Under the pieces are notes generated by a model. The model was not told the origin of the DNA. It ran no database searches and saw only the letters and a program-made list of their open reading frames with translations. Below are positions 19,177 to 27,576 of a stretch of DNA of 64,000 nt, piece by piece. This DNA comes from UBA4416 sp038327195. GTDB taxonomy: Bacteria; Bacteroidota; Bacteroidia; B-17B0; Aurantibacillaceae. The translations under genes were made by a program, and so were the position numbers. The stretch covers positions 23,111 to 87,110 of the forward strand of contig JBBQKU010000016.1 of the NCBI GenBank assembly GCA_038327195.1, read 5' to 3'. The first letter of the stretch is position 1, and each line of letters begins with the position of its first letter.

Positions 19177-21054
19177 TTATATCCTTATACCAATTACACA
19201 AACATCATCAACCTGCTCCAAGTCTCCTTTCCAATCAACAAATTTTTTCTCAATAATATCGGCTTGTTGTGTTAATGTATCTTTGTTGTTTTTCACTAAC
19301 AGATCTAAAAATTGTTTGTATTTATATTTTTTACCGTTAGGTCCTCCAAATTGGTCAGCGAGTCCATCTGTAAATAAATAAAAAGTAGTATTTGTCTCGT
19401 ATTCAATTTGATGAGTTGTGAATTTTTTTGGATTATCAGATTTACCTATAGGTTGTTTATCAGCTTTAATTTCTTTTAGTTCATTGCCTAAAAAATACCA
19501 AAGTGGGTTATTTGCACCGCTCCAAAAAACAATTTTTCTTTTGACGTCAATGCAAAGTAGTGAAATATCCATACCGTCTTTAACCTCTTCTTTATTACTT
19601 TTTTCAAAAGTTTCAATAACAAGTTCTCTTGTTTTATCAAGAATTAGACCTGGTTCAATAAGGTTAAATTCTTTAACACTTCTATTTAATGCATTACTAC
19701 AAACTACTGAAACCATTGCGCCCGGCACACCATGCCCAGTACTGTCAGCTGCAGCAATAAAAAATAAATCATTTACTTTTTCTGCCCAATAAAAATCACC
19801 AGCAACAATATCTTTTGGTTTATATAAAACAAAATAATCGGTTACATTACTTTTAATAAATTCATGCGATGGTAAGATAGCTTGTTGCAAGCGTTTGGCA
19901 TAAGTAATACTATCTATAATTTCCTTTTGTTTTTCTTCGAGAAGGTCTTTTTGTTGTTCAACAACTATTTTTTGTGAAGTGATTAAGTTACTTTGTTTTT
20001 GAATAACTTTAAAACGGTTAAACATAAAAAATGAAAATAATACAAGTAAAACTAACCCACCATATAGGTAATAGCGCTGTTGCTTTTCTTGCTTAAATTT
20101 TATACTATTAATTGTTCTTTCTTCTGCAATTTTTAAACTATCTGCGGTTTGCTTTTTATCAAATTCATATTGCATACTTTGTTGTACACTTTTTTTCACA
20201 TTCTCTTGATTTATTAAGCTGTCTTTATACTTAATAAACAAAAGTTGATTGTTGTAGGCATCAACATAATTAGATAACTTTTGAGAGCTTATAGAAAGTC
20301 CCTCATAACTATAAACAGTAATAGATATAGCATTTAATTTGCTTCCAAGGCTTAGCCCTTTTTCAAACCATTTTTTAGAATTTTCATTCTCACCTTTTTT
20401 TAAATAAACATTTCCAATTTCATTATACAAATTAGCGACACCCCATTCGTCCTTTATAGACTCTTTAATACGCAATGCTTCAAAAAAATTGAATAGTGAT
20501 TCAGAATAGTTGCCTTGGTCTTTATAAATATTACCTATACCTGCATAAGCGTCAGCTATGCCATATTTATTATCAGTTTCTTTATTTAATTTAAGTGCCT
20601 CTAATTGATTTTTTAATGATTCAGATAAATTCCCTGATGTGTAGTATATATTTCCTATTTGGTTACTTGCATTAGCAATGCCTTGTTTATTCGATAGCTT
20701 TTTAAATAATTTTAAAGAATTGGAATAAAACTTCATTGCCAATGAATCATTTTTTAAGTTTTGATAAATAATCCCAATATTAAAACACGAACTTGCTATA
20801 CCTTTCTCATTTTTTGTTTCTTCATTTATTTTTAAAACTGCATAATATGCATTTAAAGCATTAGAATAACTGCCTTGATACCAATAAATCATAGCTATAT
20901 TATCATATAACTTACATATTTTCTTTAAGTCAGGTTTTACGGCTTGTTTATCTTTATTTATAATTAATTGAAGTGAATCAATTTCCTTATTTTGAGAAAA
21001 CGAAATATGTGTGGCAATAAAAAATAAAATAAATATTATAAATTTGAGTTTCAT
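19177..21054 (-). CDS. TPR-sensor SpoIIE/PP2C-type serine phosphatase
   Basis: A 625-residue signalling protein. A signal peptide (residues 1-20, ending SFSQ) is followed by about six tetratricopeptide repeats (residues ~50-290, e.g. ASCFNIGIIYQNLKNDSLA). One membrane helix (YYLYGGLVLLVLFSFFMF, ~330-347) and a coiled coil (VVEQQKDLLEEKQKEI) come next. The C-terminal SpoIIE phosphatase domain follows, with DIVAGDFYWAEKV, ADSTGHGVPGAMVS and DLEQVDDVCVIGIRI carrying the metal-binding aspartates. The periplasmic TPR part presumably senses a partner and the cytoplasmic part dephosphorylates a protein. The linker and phosphatase closely resemble the second SpoIIE protein at 60.0-62.1 kb. It is monocistronic. 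The substrate, perhaps an anti-sigma antagonist, is not encoded nearby. Confidence 0.88.
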   Translation of the reverse strand: MKLKFIIFILFFIATHISFSQNKEIDSLQLIINKDKQAVKPDLKKICKLYDNIAMIYWYQGSYSNALNAYYAVLKINEETKNEKGIASSCFNIGIIYQNLKNDSLAMKFYSNSLKLFKKLSNKQGIANASNQIGNIYYTSGNLSESLKNQLEALKLNKETDNKYGIADAYAGIGNIYKDQGNYSESLFNFFEALRIKESIKDEWGVANLYNEIGNVYLKKGENENSKKWFEKGLSLGSKLNAISITVYSYEGLSISSQKLSNYVDAYNNQLLFIKYKDSLINQENVKKSVQQSMQYEFDKKQTADSLKIAEERTINSIKFKQEKQQRYYLYGGLVLLVLFSFFMFNRFKVIQKQSNLITSQKIVVEQQKDLLEEKQKEIIDSITYAKRLQQAILPSHEFIKSNVTDYFVLYKPKDIVAGDFYWAEKVNDLFFIAAADSTGHGVPGAMVSVVCSNALNRSVKEFNLIEPGLILDKTRELVIETFEKSNKEEVKDGMDISLLCIDVKRKIVFWSGANNPLWYFLGNELKEIKADKQPIGKSDNPKKFTTHQIEYETNTTFYLFTDGLADQFGGPNGKKYKYKQFLDLLVKNNKDTLTQQADIIEKKFVDWKGDLEQVDDVCVIGIRI

Positions 21055-21104
21055 ATTTTATTCGTATTCTATCTTTTTGGTTAAGCGGTTTTAAAATTTT
21101 GCAT

Positions 21105-21232
21105 ACCTAACGGTAAAATAAAGATACTATGTTCTTAGATTTTTGCAAACAAAATAAATGCCTTTCGTGGAGCGACCAATTTTGCAAATGCCTTATACTT
21201 CTGCCCAAATTGGATAAAGCGTGTGTTATGGG
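21105..21232 (-). repeat. attC-like imperfect palindrome on the 3' side of the HNH gene
   Basis: Read on the minus strand, the element starts just after the HNH stop with CCCATAAC (21232-21225) and ends with GTTAGGT (21111-21105), which fits the integron core GTTRRRY. Inside is a TTTGCAAA-based inverted repeat around CGCTCCACGAAAG. The segment 21162-21206 is clearly related to 22131-22177 of the neighbouring element: both contain gcgaccaatt and ttatactt followed by c-t/c-gccc. It resembles a cassette recombination site, but the outer arms pair poorly by eye. Confidence 0.4.
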
Positions 21233-21250
21233 TTGGCCGACGTACACAGC

Positions 21251-21937
21251 TTATTTTGTCAATTTAGCTTTTAGTTCTTCTATTGTCAACGTTATTCCTT
21301 TCTTTTTATGTATCATTTTATGGCAATTGGAACAAACAACTGTCAAGTCAGTTTTGAAGTTAGTTAAAACCTGTCCTGATGTTATTGAACTCAAAGGTCT
21401 AATATGATGTACTTCAATAAAATTTTCACCCCACTTACCGTACTTGTCAAAGAAATTAAACTCACAAACTTTGCAAGTATATTTATGGTATCTCAAAGCA
21501 GCTTTTCTTAGTGATTGGTCTCGCTCTGCCTGAACAGAAATAACAACTTTTTTCTTTCCTTCTGTTTTGCTTACAAAATCAGAGATGCTTTCTTCATTTG
21601 GATTTTCATTAAACAGGTCTTCATTATGCTTACAAAATTTTAAGTAAGAATGAAATGCACTTATGTAGTCTTGCCGAAGTTTAACTTTTTTGTAATAAGC
21701 TTGGTCTCTATTGTCGGTTACAAAGTTGGTAAAGAGATATTTTTTTTCGATTTTATTTAATGTCTCGATATCTAATACTTCGAAAAGGGAAGTCACATTG
21801 GGGATTTTAAATTCGTCGGATATTTGGTAAAGTAATTGTCGAGGATAATTTGAGCGGACTGCCGCTGAATATACTCTTCCTGGTTGCCACTCAAACGTCG
21901 CCAGCCATTTCTCGAAGTCCTGTTGTCTTTGTGTCAT
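21251..21937 (-). CDS. HNH endonuclease-domain protein
   Basis: A 228-residue protein with a C-terminal HNH nuclease module. It has a zinc pair Cys155/Cys158 (YTCKVCEF), the catalytic block EVHHIRPLS (His177-His178), and DLTVVCSNCHKMIHK with Cys202/Cys205, Asn204 and distal His206/His210. The N-terminal ~130 residues (helical, FEKWLATFEWQPGRVYSAAVR) match nothing I recognise. Such proteins are often the nuclease of modification-dependent restriction or of small defence units. No methylase or McrB-like partner is adjacent. It is flanked on both sides by GTTATGGG / CCCATAAC sites, so it looks like cargo of a cassette. The DNA target is unknown. Confidence 0.85.
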   Translation of the reverse strand: MTQRQQDFEKWLATFEWQPGRVYSAAVRSNYPRQLLYQISDEFKIPNVTSLFEVLDIETLNKIEKKYLFTNFVTDNRDQAYYKKVKLRQDYISAFHSYLKFCKHNEDLFNENPNEESISDFVSKTEGKKKVVISVQAERDQSLRKAALRYHKYTCKVCEFNFFDKYGKWGENFIEVHHIRPLSSITSGQVLTNFKTDLTVVCSNCHKMIHKKKGITLTIEELKAKLTK

Positions 21938-22012
21938 GATTGTATTTTAATGTGTCGTCAGCATAAAGTCTAACGAAATGTTTTTTGTCAACCGGAATGC
22001 CCCGGCGGCTTA

Positions 22013-22201
22013 CCCATAACGTTTTGGAGCTAAAAGAAGTGCGGCTTTGAAACCGAAATGTTTTCTACCGACACAATATTAATTAGTTGCCGAAATGCTG
22101 TACTTTTTTTGCCTACATAAAAATAACAAACTTTCGCGAAGCGACCAATTGTAGGCAAAAAACTTATACTTCCGCCCGCATTTTTTTTAGGTACTGTTAT
22201 G
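22013..22201 (-). repeat. attC-like imperfect palindrome between the LRR and HNH genes
   Basis: The outer arms are CATAAC (22015-22020) and GTTATG (22196-22201). A few bases inside, CTAAAAGAAGTGCGG (22030-22044) pairs with 22176-22190 at 13 of 15 positions. At the centre is a perfect 13-bp hairpin (22105-22117 with 22150-22162) enclosing TTCGCGAA. Nested R and L arms separated by short spacers are the hallmark of integron attC sites, although 190 bp is long for one. The core differs from the strict RYYYAAC/GTTRRRY, and no integrase is present. Confidence 0.5.
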
Positions 22202-22214
22202 CGGTCGTTTTATT

Positions 22215-22979
22215 CTATTTAAACATTGCTTTTATTTTTCTAACGTTTTCTTCTACGTGTCTATGCGGTATATATTTTAAATCGGGCAACTCGGTTTTCA
22301 ATATATTAATTTCTTCTTGTGTCAAATGAAAAGCCCAATTTAATGTTTTTAATTTTTTTAAATTGTAAATAGGGGCAATGTTTTCATCAGTTGATTTAAC
22401 CATAAGAATACTTAAATAAATAAGATTGGTTAATTCGCTTATTGGTTTAAAATTTAAAATATTTTGTTTAACGGTCATGCCACCTTCAATTGATAGAAAC
22501 TTTAAGTTCTTTAAGTTTTTTATAATTGAAAAATCAGATATGTTTTTGAAATTTTCAATTACTAGTGCTTCGAGGTTTGTCATTTTACCTATTGGTTCGA
22601 TACTTTCTATTTTTGAAGAGTCGCCAATTCTTAAATACTTTAGATTCTTAAGATTAGATATTTTGTCTAAAGATTTAATACTACTGGTCTTAATATTTAG
22701 ACCAACGAGTTGGTCTAAAGAACAAGCACTATCAAAGATGTCTTGTGTGATTTTGGTTGTAAACCAAAGCATGTTTATGTTGTTGCAAGTTGGTAGAAAT
22801 TGAACCCAATCTTTAACTAATTGTTTCTGGTCTACCGACGATAAAGTTATACGTTGAGTGCAAGCAATATTTGTTGACGTTTCGCCATTGTACTCAGAGA
22901 TCTTTGAAATACTGTTTGGCGGAAAGTTGTTTTCTCTGTCCCAGTTCCAAAAGCCATATTCAATTTGTTTTTCTGTCAT
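22215..22979 (-). CDS. Leucine-rich-repeat protein
   Basis: A 254-residue protein. After a ~90-residue N-terminal part (YGFWNWDRENNFPP, unknown) it carries about six 20-25-residue leucine-rich repeats between residues ~85 and 235. Examples are LVGLNIKTSSIKSLDKISNL, LKYLRIGDSSKIESIEPIG and LEALVIENFKNISDFSIIK. The last units are followed by a basic helix (RHVEENVRKIKAMFK). There is no signal peptide, so it should be a cytoplasmic protein-binding module. It lies 11 bases from the long palindrome at its 3' side. Its 5' side has the matching core CATAAC, like its HNH neighbour. Its function is unknown. Confidence 0.75.
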   Translation of the reverse strand: MTEKQIEYGFWNWDRENNFPPNSISKISEYNGETSTNIACTQRITLSSVDQKQLVKDWVQFLPTCNNINMLWFTTKITQDIFDSACSLDQLVGLNIKTSSIKSLDKISNLKNLKYLRIGDSSKIESIEPIGKMTNLEALVIENFKNISDFSIIKNLKNLKFLSIEGGMTVKQNILNFKPISELTNLIYLSILMVKSTDENIAPIYNLKKLKTLNWAFHLTQEEINILKTELPDLKYIPHRHVEENVRKIKAMFK

Positions 22980-23001
22980 ATTGTGGGTGTCCTAAAATGC
23001 C

Positions 23002-23025
23002 GCATAACTTACTTATAGGGCTGAT
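23002..23025 (-). repeat. Cassette-start core with a motif shared with 47.73 kb
   Basis: On the minus strand CCTATAAGT-R-A runs into GTTATGC (23008-23002), 25 bases before the LRR ATG. The 21 bases 23005-23025 match 47732-47752 at 19 positions. The second copy sits at the same place relative to another minus-strand accessory gene. It probably marks the left end of a mobile unit. Confidence 0.45.
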
Positions 23026-23076
23026 AAAATGCGACATATACAACATACATGTGTTGTATATGTCGCATTTTATCAG
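23021..23076. repeat. Perfect 25-bp inverted repeat (hairpin)
   Basis: Arms 23021-23045 and 23052-23076 are exactly complementary (CTGATAAAATGCGACATATA... and its reverse), around a 6-base loop (tacatg). With G-U pairs the stem extends several bases outward into TATAGGG / TCTTATA. It lies 43 bases past the FTCD stop and upstream of the LRR gene. There is no T-run on either side, so it is a poor intrinsic terminator. It directly abuts the shared cassette-start motif. Confidence 0.9.
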
Positions 23077-23119
23077 TCTTATTTATATCAGTAAATATAT
23101 TCATTTATTCCTTAAACCA

Positions 23120-24808
23120 TTAAATACCAATTTTAGTATTTACAATTTTTAAAATTTCAGTTTCTAATGCTATGGTTTTTAATTCAATCTCTTTTCCTTT
23201 AGCAATAATATCGGTAACATACGTTTTATCGTCGTAACCACTTGCATTAATACGAACATTCATAAATGCGCCCATTACTGCACTACGCGCACACAATGCA
23301 CCAACTCCTGCATCTGTTACCGAATTTGGATTTCCAATTTCTACCATCACTTTTGTTACGGCCATACTTTCATATGACAATTGCATTACTTTAAACGGAA
23401 TTTCAATGGCAAACTTAGTAGCCTCTTGTATTGCCATTTTACGGTTTGCTTTTTCTTCATCCGTTCCTTTTGGTAAACCAAAAGCAGTCATTATTTTATT
23501 AAAGGCAGCTGTATCGGCATCTACCAGTTTTGTTAATTCATCTTTATAGTATTGTCCTTTTTCTGCCCATTGGCTAAATTCTTCCCATTTATCATCCCAA
23601 CCTTTTTTGTGAGACGATAAATTAGCTACCATCGTTGCTAAAGAAACACCCAAAGCACCAATGTATGCTGAAATTGAACCGCCACCAGGCGCAGGACTTT
23701 CACTTGCTGTTTCATCTGCAAAATCAGTCAAGGTCATAGTTACTAATTTGCTATCTGCTTTGTTTTTTAGTAAATATTCAATAATGCGTTCTTCTGGGTT
23801 AAATGGCGCTAACTCATCTAAACCCATTGTTTTAATCGCTATTTTAATTAATTCTTTTTCCGAAACACCAACCGAGCGTTCTTGTTTTAATAAAAAATAT
23901 TTACCGGCATCTATTAATGATTTTAAAGGCACCAATCCAACTAATTCTGAACCCGTTACTCTAATTCCTCTTTCGGTAGCTTTTTTACAAACTTCATCAA
24001 AAGCAATGTGTAAAGGTGTGATATTAATGTTGGTTAAATTCATAGATATTTGTGCAACACCATATTCTTCAATAAACCAACCTATTGCTTTTACTGATTT
24101 TAAACTTCCTGGAATATTAACGGGGTTTCCTTTTTCATCATTTACAATTTTTCCGTTTATAGAATTGCCTTCGCGTTTTACACGTCCGGCTTCTCTCACA
24201 TCAAAAGCTATCGAATTTGCACGGCGTGTTGATGTTGTATTTAAATTTACATTATATGCTACTAAAAAATCGCGAGCTCCAATTACAGTTGCGCCTCGTT
24301 TGGCATCATATTCTGCTGGGCCAAAATCGGGCTTCCATTCTGGTAATTTTATTTTTTTAAAGAACCCTTCGTATTCTCCTGCTCTAATTACCGACAAATT
24401 ATTTCTGCTGGCATTTGGCTGAGCTGCCTCGTATAAATAAGCCGGAATTGAAAGCTCTTCCCCTACTCTTTTTGCTAATTTCACAGCCCATTTTGCTGTT
24501 TCTTCCATACTAATATTAGCAATAGGTATTAACGGACACACATCCGTTGCGCCCATTCTTGGATGTTCGCCTTTATGTTTGCTCATATCAATTAACTCAC
24601 CTGCTTTTTTAATAGCTACAAAAGCAGCATCAATTACTGCTTGTGGTGTGCCCACAAAAGTAACCACGGTGCGGTTTGTAGCTTTTCCTGGATCTACATT
24701 TAATAAACGAACACCGTCAATTTTCTCAATTTCATTGGTAATTTGAGTAATGATTGATAAATCAATTCCTTCCGAAAAATTAGGAACACATTCTATTAAT
24801 TGTTGCAT
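23120..24808 (-). CDS. ftcD: Bifunctional glutamate formimidoyltransferase / formimidoyl-THF cyclodeaminase
   Basis: Final step of histidine degradation: moves the formimino group from formiminoglutamate to tetrahydrofolate, then releases ammonia to give methenyl-THF. The 562-residue length fits the fused enzyme. The N-terminal transferase (residues 1-~300) starts MQQLIECVPNFSEG and has HKGEHPRMGATDVCPLIP. The C-terminal cyclodeaminase (~360-560) has SESPAPGGGSISAYIGALG. The hutG-type gene at 53.9-55.0 kb acts on the same intermediate by another route. The other hut genes are not in this window, and the gene stands alone here. Confidence 0.95.
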   Translation of the reverse strand: MQQLIECVPNFSEGIDLSIITQITNEIEKIDGVRLLNVDPGKATNRTVVTFVGTPQAVIDAAFVAIKKAGELIDMSKHKGEHPRMGATDVCPLIPIANISMEETAKWAVKLAKRVGEELSIPAYLYEAAQPNASRNNLSVIRAGEYEGFFKKIKLPEWKPDFGPAEYDAKRGATVIGARDFLVAYNVNLNTTSTRRANSIAFDVREAGRVKREGNSINGKIVNDEKGNPVNIPGSLKSVKAIGWFIEEYGVAQISMNLTNINITPLHIAFDEVCKKATERGIRVTGSELVGLVPLKSLIDAGKYFLLKQERSVGVSEKELIKIAIKTMGLDELAPFNPEERIIEYLLKNKADSKLVTMTLTDFADETASESPAPGGGSISAYIGALGVSLATMVANLSSHKKGWDDKWEEFSQWAEKGQYYKDELTKLVDADTAAFNKIMTAFGLPKGTDEEKANRKMAIQEATKFAIEIPFKVMQLSYESMAVTKVMVEIGNPNSVTDAGVGALCARSAVMGAFMNVRINASGYDDKTYVTDIIAKGKEIELKTIALETEILKIVNTKIGI

Positions 24809-24941
24809 AGTCAGTTTTTTGACTTTAAAAGTAATTAAAATCAGATGTATTTGTTAGTACATTTAATTAACAATGGATTATTAAATAACAATAATTTTAG
24901 TGAGTTTATCGTTTACAATTTGACTCTATATTTACTCATAA

Positions 24942-26264
24942 TTGAATCCAAATTCGCACATATTAATTTATACTCATAAAATTACGCCTCGCGTAAAATA
25001 TATTTTTAATTTAATTTTTAAAGATTATTTAGGCCTAACTTTTAATTTAACAACGAGTATCGATGAATTTAAAGAATACGAAGGCTATAAATTCTCCTAC
25101 ACAAACCAAGATTTTGAATCTAATTTTCATATTGCAGGTCATACCTTATTATTTGAATCAGGAATTAGGGAACAAACCATTCAATTTCAAAATCATGAAA
25201 CGTATTTAAAATATTTTTTTAAAACCTATAAAAATAGCTTACCGTTTGATGTGTTTGCAGCTTCCTTTTATTTAATAAGCCGCTATGAAGAATATTTACC
25301 ATTTATGCCAGACGCCTTTAATCGGTATGAGTTTGAAAATAGCTTAGCTTACCAATATGATTTTTTAAAAATTCCATTGGTCAATGTTTGGTTAAATGAA
25401 TTTGAATTGGTTCTTAAATTAAAATTTCCAAAATTAGAAATAACACATCGCGCATATAATTACGTTTCAACTATAGATATTGATAATGCCTATAAATACA
25501 AGCAAAAGGGACTCATGCGCCATATTGGTGGTTATTTAAAAGCGATTATTTCATTTAATAAAAATGACATCATCGATAGAACATCTGTGATATTAAAAAA
25601 AGTGAAAGACCCATTTGATTCTTATGCTCATCAATTACGGATTCAAGAAAAATATCATTTAGATGTTATTTATTTTTTTCTGTTAGGAGATTATGGCGTA
25701 AATGATAAAAACCATCCTTCCAATAATGTCAATTTTCAAAATTTAATTAAACATTTATTCGATTATTCAAAAGGTGGTATTCATCCATCTTTTGGGTCAA
25801 ATCAAAACGTAGAACAAGTGAAAATTGAAGTGAATCGCTTAGCACGAATTTCGCACAGAGATGTGTATAATTCTCGTCAACATTTTTCGATGCTTCGATT
25901 TCCTGAAACCTATGCTAACTTATTAGAAATTGGGATTACCAATGATTATTCGATGGGCTACTCAAACAATAATGGTTTTAGGGCAAGTTACTGCATGCCT
26001 TTTTATTGGTATGATTTAGATGATGAATTAGAAACTGGTTTAAAAATTCACCCATTTTGTATTTCAGAAACTTCTTTAAGATATAAAGACGGAGCAAAAC
26101 CAAAAACAATTGTAGAAGTTGCAAAACCTTTAATAGATTATGTAAAAAAATACAATGGCGAATTAGTAACTATTTTTCATAATGATACCATGGGAACAGC
26201 ACAAGAATGGTTGGATTGGAATAATGCCTATGAAGATATTGTAAAACAAAGTATTACAAAATAA
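24942..26264 (+). CDS. Polysaccharide-deacetylase-like protein, first of a tandem pair (TTG start)
   Basis: A 440-residue protein with an N-terminal ~170-residue domain (HILIYTHKITPRVKYIFNLIF, later SFYLISRYEEYLPF) and a carbohydrate-deacetylase-like (NodB/CE4-type) barrel. The barrel is marked by YVSTIDIDNAYKYKQKG (the DxD of motif 1), GIHPSFGSN (motif 2-like) and VTIFHNDTMG. The start is TTG 24942, supported by alignment with the next gene, whose product also begins ILIYTH. The two products are clear paralogues, separated by 6 bases, and asnB follows. Bacteroidota carry this family near polysaccharide or lipid-sugar genes. The actual substrate is unknown and the catalytic activity is not assured. 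Confidence 0.72.
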   Translation: MNPNSHILIYTHKITPRVKYIFNLIFKDYLGLTFNLTTSIDEFKEYEGYKFSYTNQDFESNFHIAGHTLLFESGIREQTIQFQNHETYLKYFFKTYKNSLPFDVFAASFYLISRYEEYLPFMPDAFNRYEFENSLAYQYDFLKIPLVNVWLNEFELVLKLKFPKLEITHRAYNYVSTIDIDNAYKYKQKGLMRHIGGYLKAIISFNKNDIIDRTSVILKKVKDPFDSYAHQLRIQEKYHLDVIYFFLLGDYGVNDKNHPSNNVNFQNLIKHLFDYSKGGIHPSFGSNQNVEQVKIEVNRLARISHRDVYNSRQHFSMLRFPETYANLLEIGITNDYSMGYSNNNGFRASYCMPFYWYDLDDELETGLKIHPFCISETSLRYKDGAKPKTIVEVAKPLIDYVKKYNGELVTIFHNDTMGTAQEWLDWNNAYEDIVKQSITK

Positions 26265-26270
26265 AAGCCG

Positions 26271-27572
26271 TTGATTTTAATTTATACACATACTATATCT
26301 AATCGTTTTAAATACGTTGCTGAATTAATTTTTAAATCTGTTTTAAATAGTAATTACGAATTAACAGATGATTTAAATTATTTTCAATCGAAAGAAATTC
26401 CTAAAATTGCTTATACAACAACTCCTACAAATACTCCAGTTTTTATTTATTCAAATCCTATTTTGTTTGAAACCGAAATTAAAGCACAATTACCAATTGC
26501 CAATAAAGAGTTTGAAGATTTTCCTAAGTTTTTTGCATCTTCTACATCCGATTTTTTAGGCTACGATATTTTTGCAATGGTATTTTATTTCGCAAGTCGT
26601 TATGAAGAATATTTACCAACTGAAACCGATAAACACCAGCGATTTCAAGCAGAAAACAGCATTGCATTTCAATATAATTGTTTACATATACCCTTTTTAA
26701 ATAATGCGATTTTAGATTTTTCAAAAAAACTAAAACAAGCATTTCCTAATTTGAAATTCAAAAAACGCTCGTTTAATTTTCTTTCAACTATTGATATTGA
26801 TAATGCTTTTGCTTATGCCAATAAAGGAATACAAAGAAACTTAGGTGGTTTTGTAAAGGATGTTTTTACATTACGTTTTAAAAATGCGGTTGAAAGAGTT
26901 GCAAGTAATCTGAACGAAAAAAAAGACCCTTACAATACATTTGAACAAATTAATCAATTAAGCGATGAAACAAAAACCGCTTTACACTACTTTGTATTAA
27001 TTGGTGATTATAGCGATTATGATAAAAATCCTCATTTCGAAAACAAGCAATTTCAGCATTTATTAAAATCACTATCAAGTAAATTTAAGTTGGGTTTACA
27101 TCCATCTTATTTTGCATTTTCGAAACCAGAAAAAATAAAGGAAGAGCTTATTCGTTTAGAATCTATTACTTCAAAAAAAATAACCTCAGCGCGCTGTCAT
27201 TTTTTACGAATTAATTTCCCTGAAACTTACCGCACATTTATTAATCAAGGCATAACTGATGATTATACCATGATTTACGCTTCGCAATGTGGCTTTAGAA
27301 CTGGATTATGTATGCCCTATCAATGGTTTGATTTAGATCGAAACGAGCAAACTCCATTAACCATACATACAAGTGTGATGATGGAAGGAACGTTGAGAGA
27401 TTATAATAAATTAAGTTCGCAACATGCATTAAACAATGCTTTGCAATTATTGACTGAAGTAAAAAAGCATGGTGGCGAATTTATTTCTATATTTCACAAC
27501 GATAGTTTTACAAAAAATAATTCAGAATGGGTAAAACTATATCAAACCATTTTAAAAGAAAGTAAACTATAA
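26271..27572 (+). CDS. Polysaccharide-deacetylase-like protein, second of a tandem pair (TTG start)
   Basis: A 433-residue paralogue of the preceding gene: same N-terminus (MILIYTHTISNRFKYVAELIF), same FASRYEEYLPT and FLSTIDIDNAFAYANKG with the DxD pair. It also has KLGLHPSYFAFS in place of GIHPSFGSN, and ISIFHNDSFTK near the end. The start is TTG 26271, 6 bases after the stop of its twin. asnB begins 4 bases after its own stop, so the three form one operon. Motif residues are kept in both copies, so neither is obviously degenerate. They may act as a heterodimer or on different sugars. Confidence 0.72.
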   Translation: MILIYTHTISNRFKYVAELIFKSVLNSNYELTDDLNYFQSKEIPKIAYTTTPTNTPVFIYSNPILFETEIKAQLPIANKEFEDFPKFFASSTSDFLGYDIFAMVFYFASRYEEYLPTETDKHQRFQAENSIAFQYNCLHIPFLNNAILDFSKKLKQAFPNLKFKKRSFNFLSTIDIDNAFAYANKGIQRNLGGFVKDVFTLRFKNAVERVASNLNEKKDPYNTFEQINQLSDETKTALHYFVLIGDYSDYDKNPHFENKQFQHLLKSLSSKFKLGLHPSYFAFSKPEKIKEELIRLESITSKKITSARCHFLRINFPETYRTFINQGITDDYTMIYASQCGFRTGLCMPYQWFDLDRNEQTPLTIHTSVMMEGTLRDYNKLSSQHALNNALQLLTEVKKHGGEFISIFHNDSFTKNNSEWVKLYQTILKESKL

Positions 27573-27576
27573 TCGT

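Noticed and set aside
21251..21937. Complete restriction-modification system around the HNH gene
   Set aside because: No methylase, specificity or McrB-like gene adjoins it; the neighbours are an LRR protein and a phosphatase.
23661..24422. 253-codon plus-strand frame
   Set aside because: Antisense to FTCD, whose minus-strand reading is complete and conserved.
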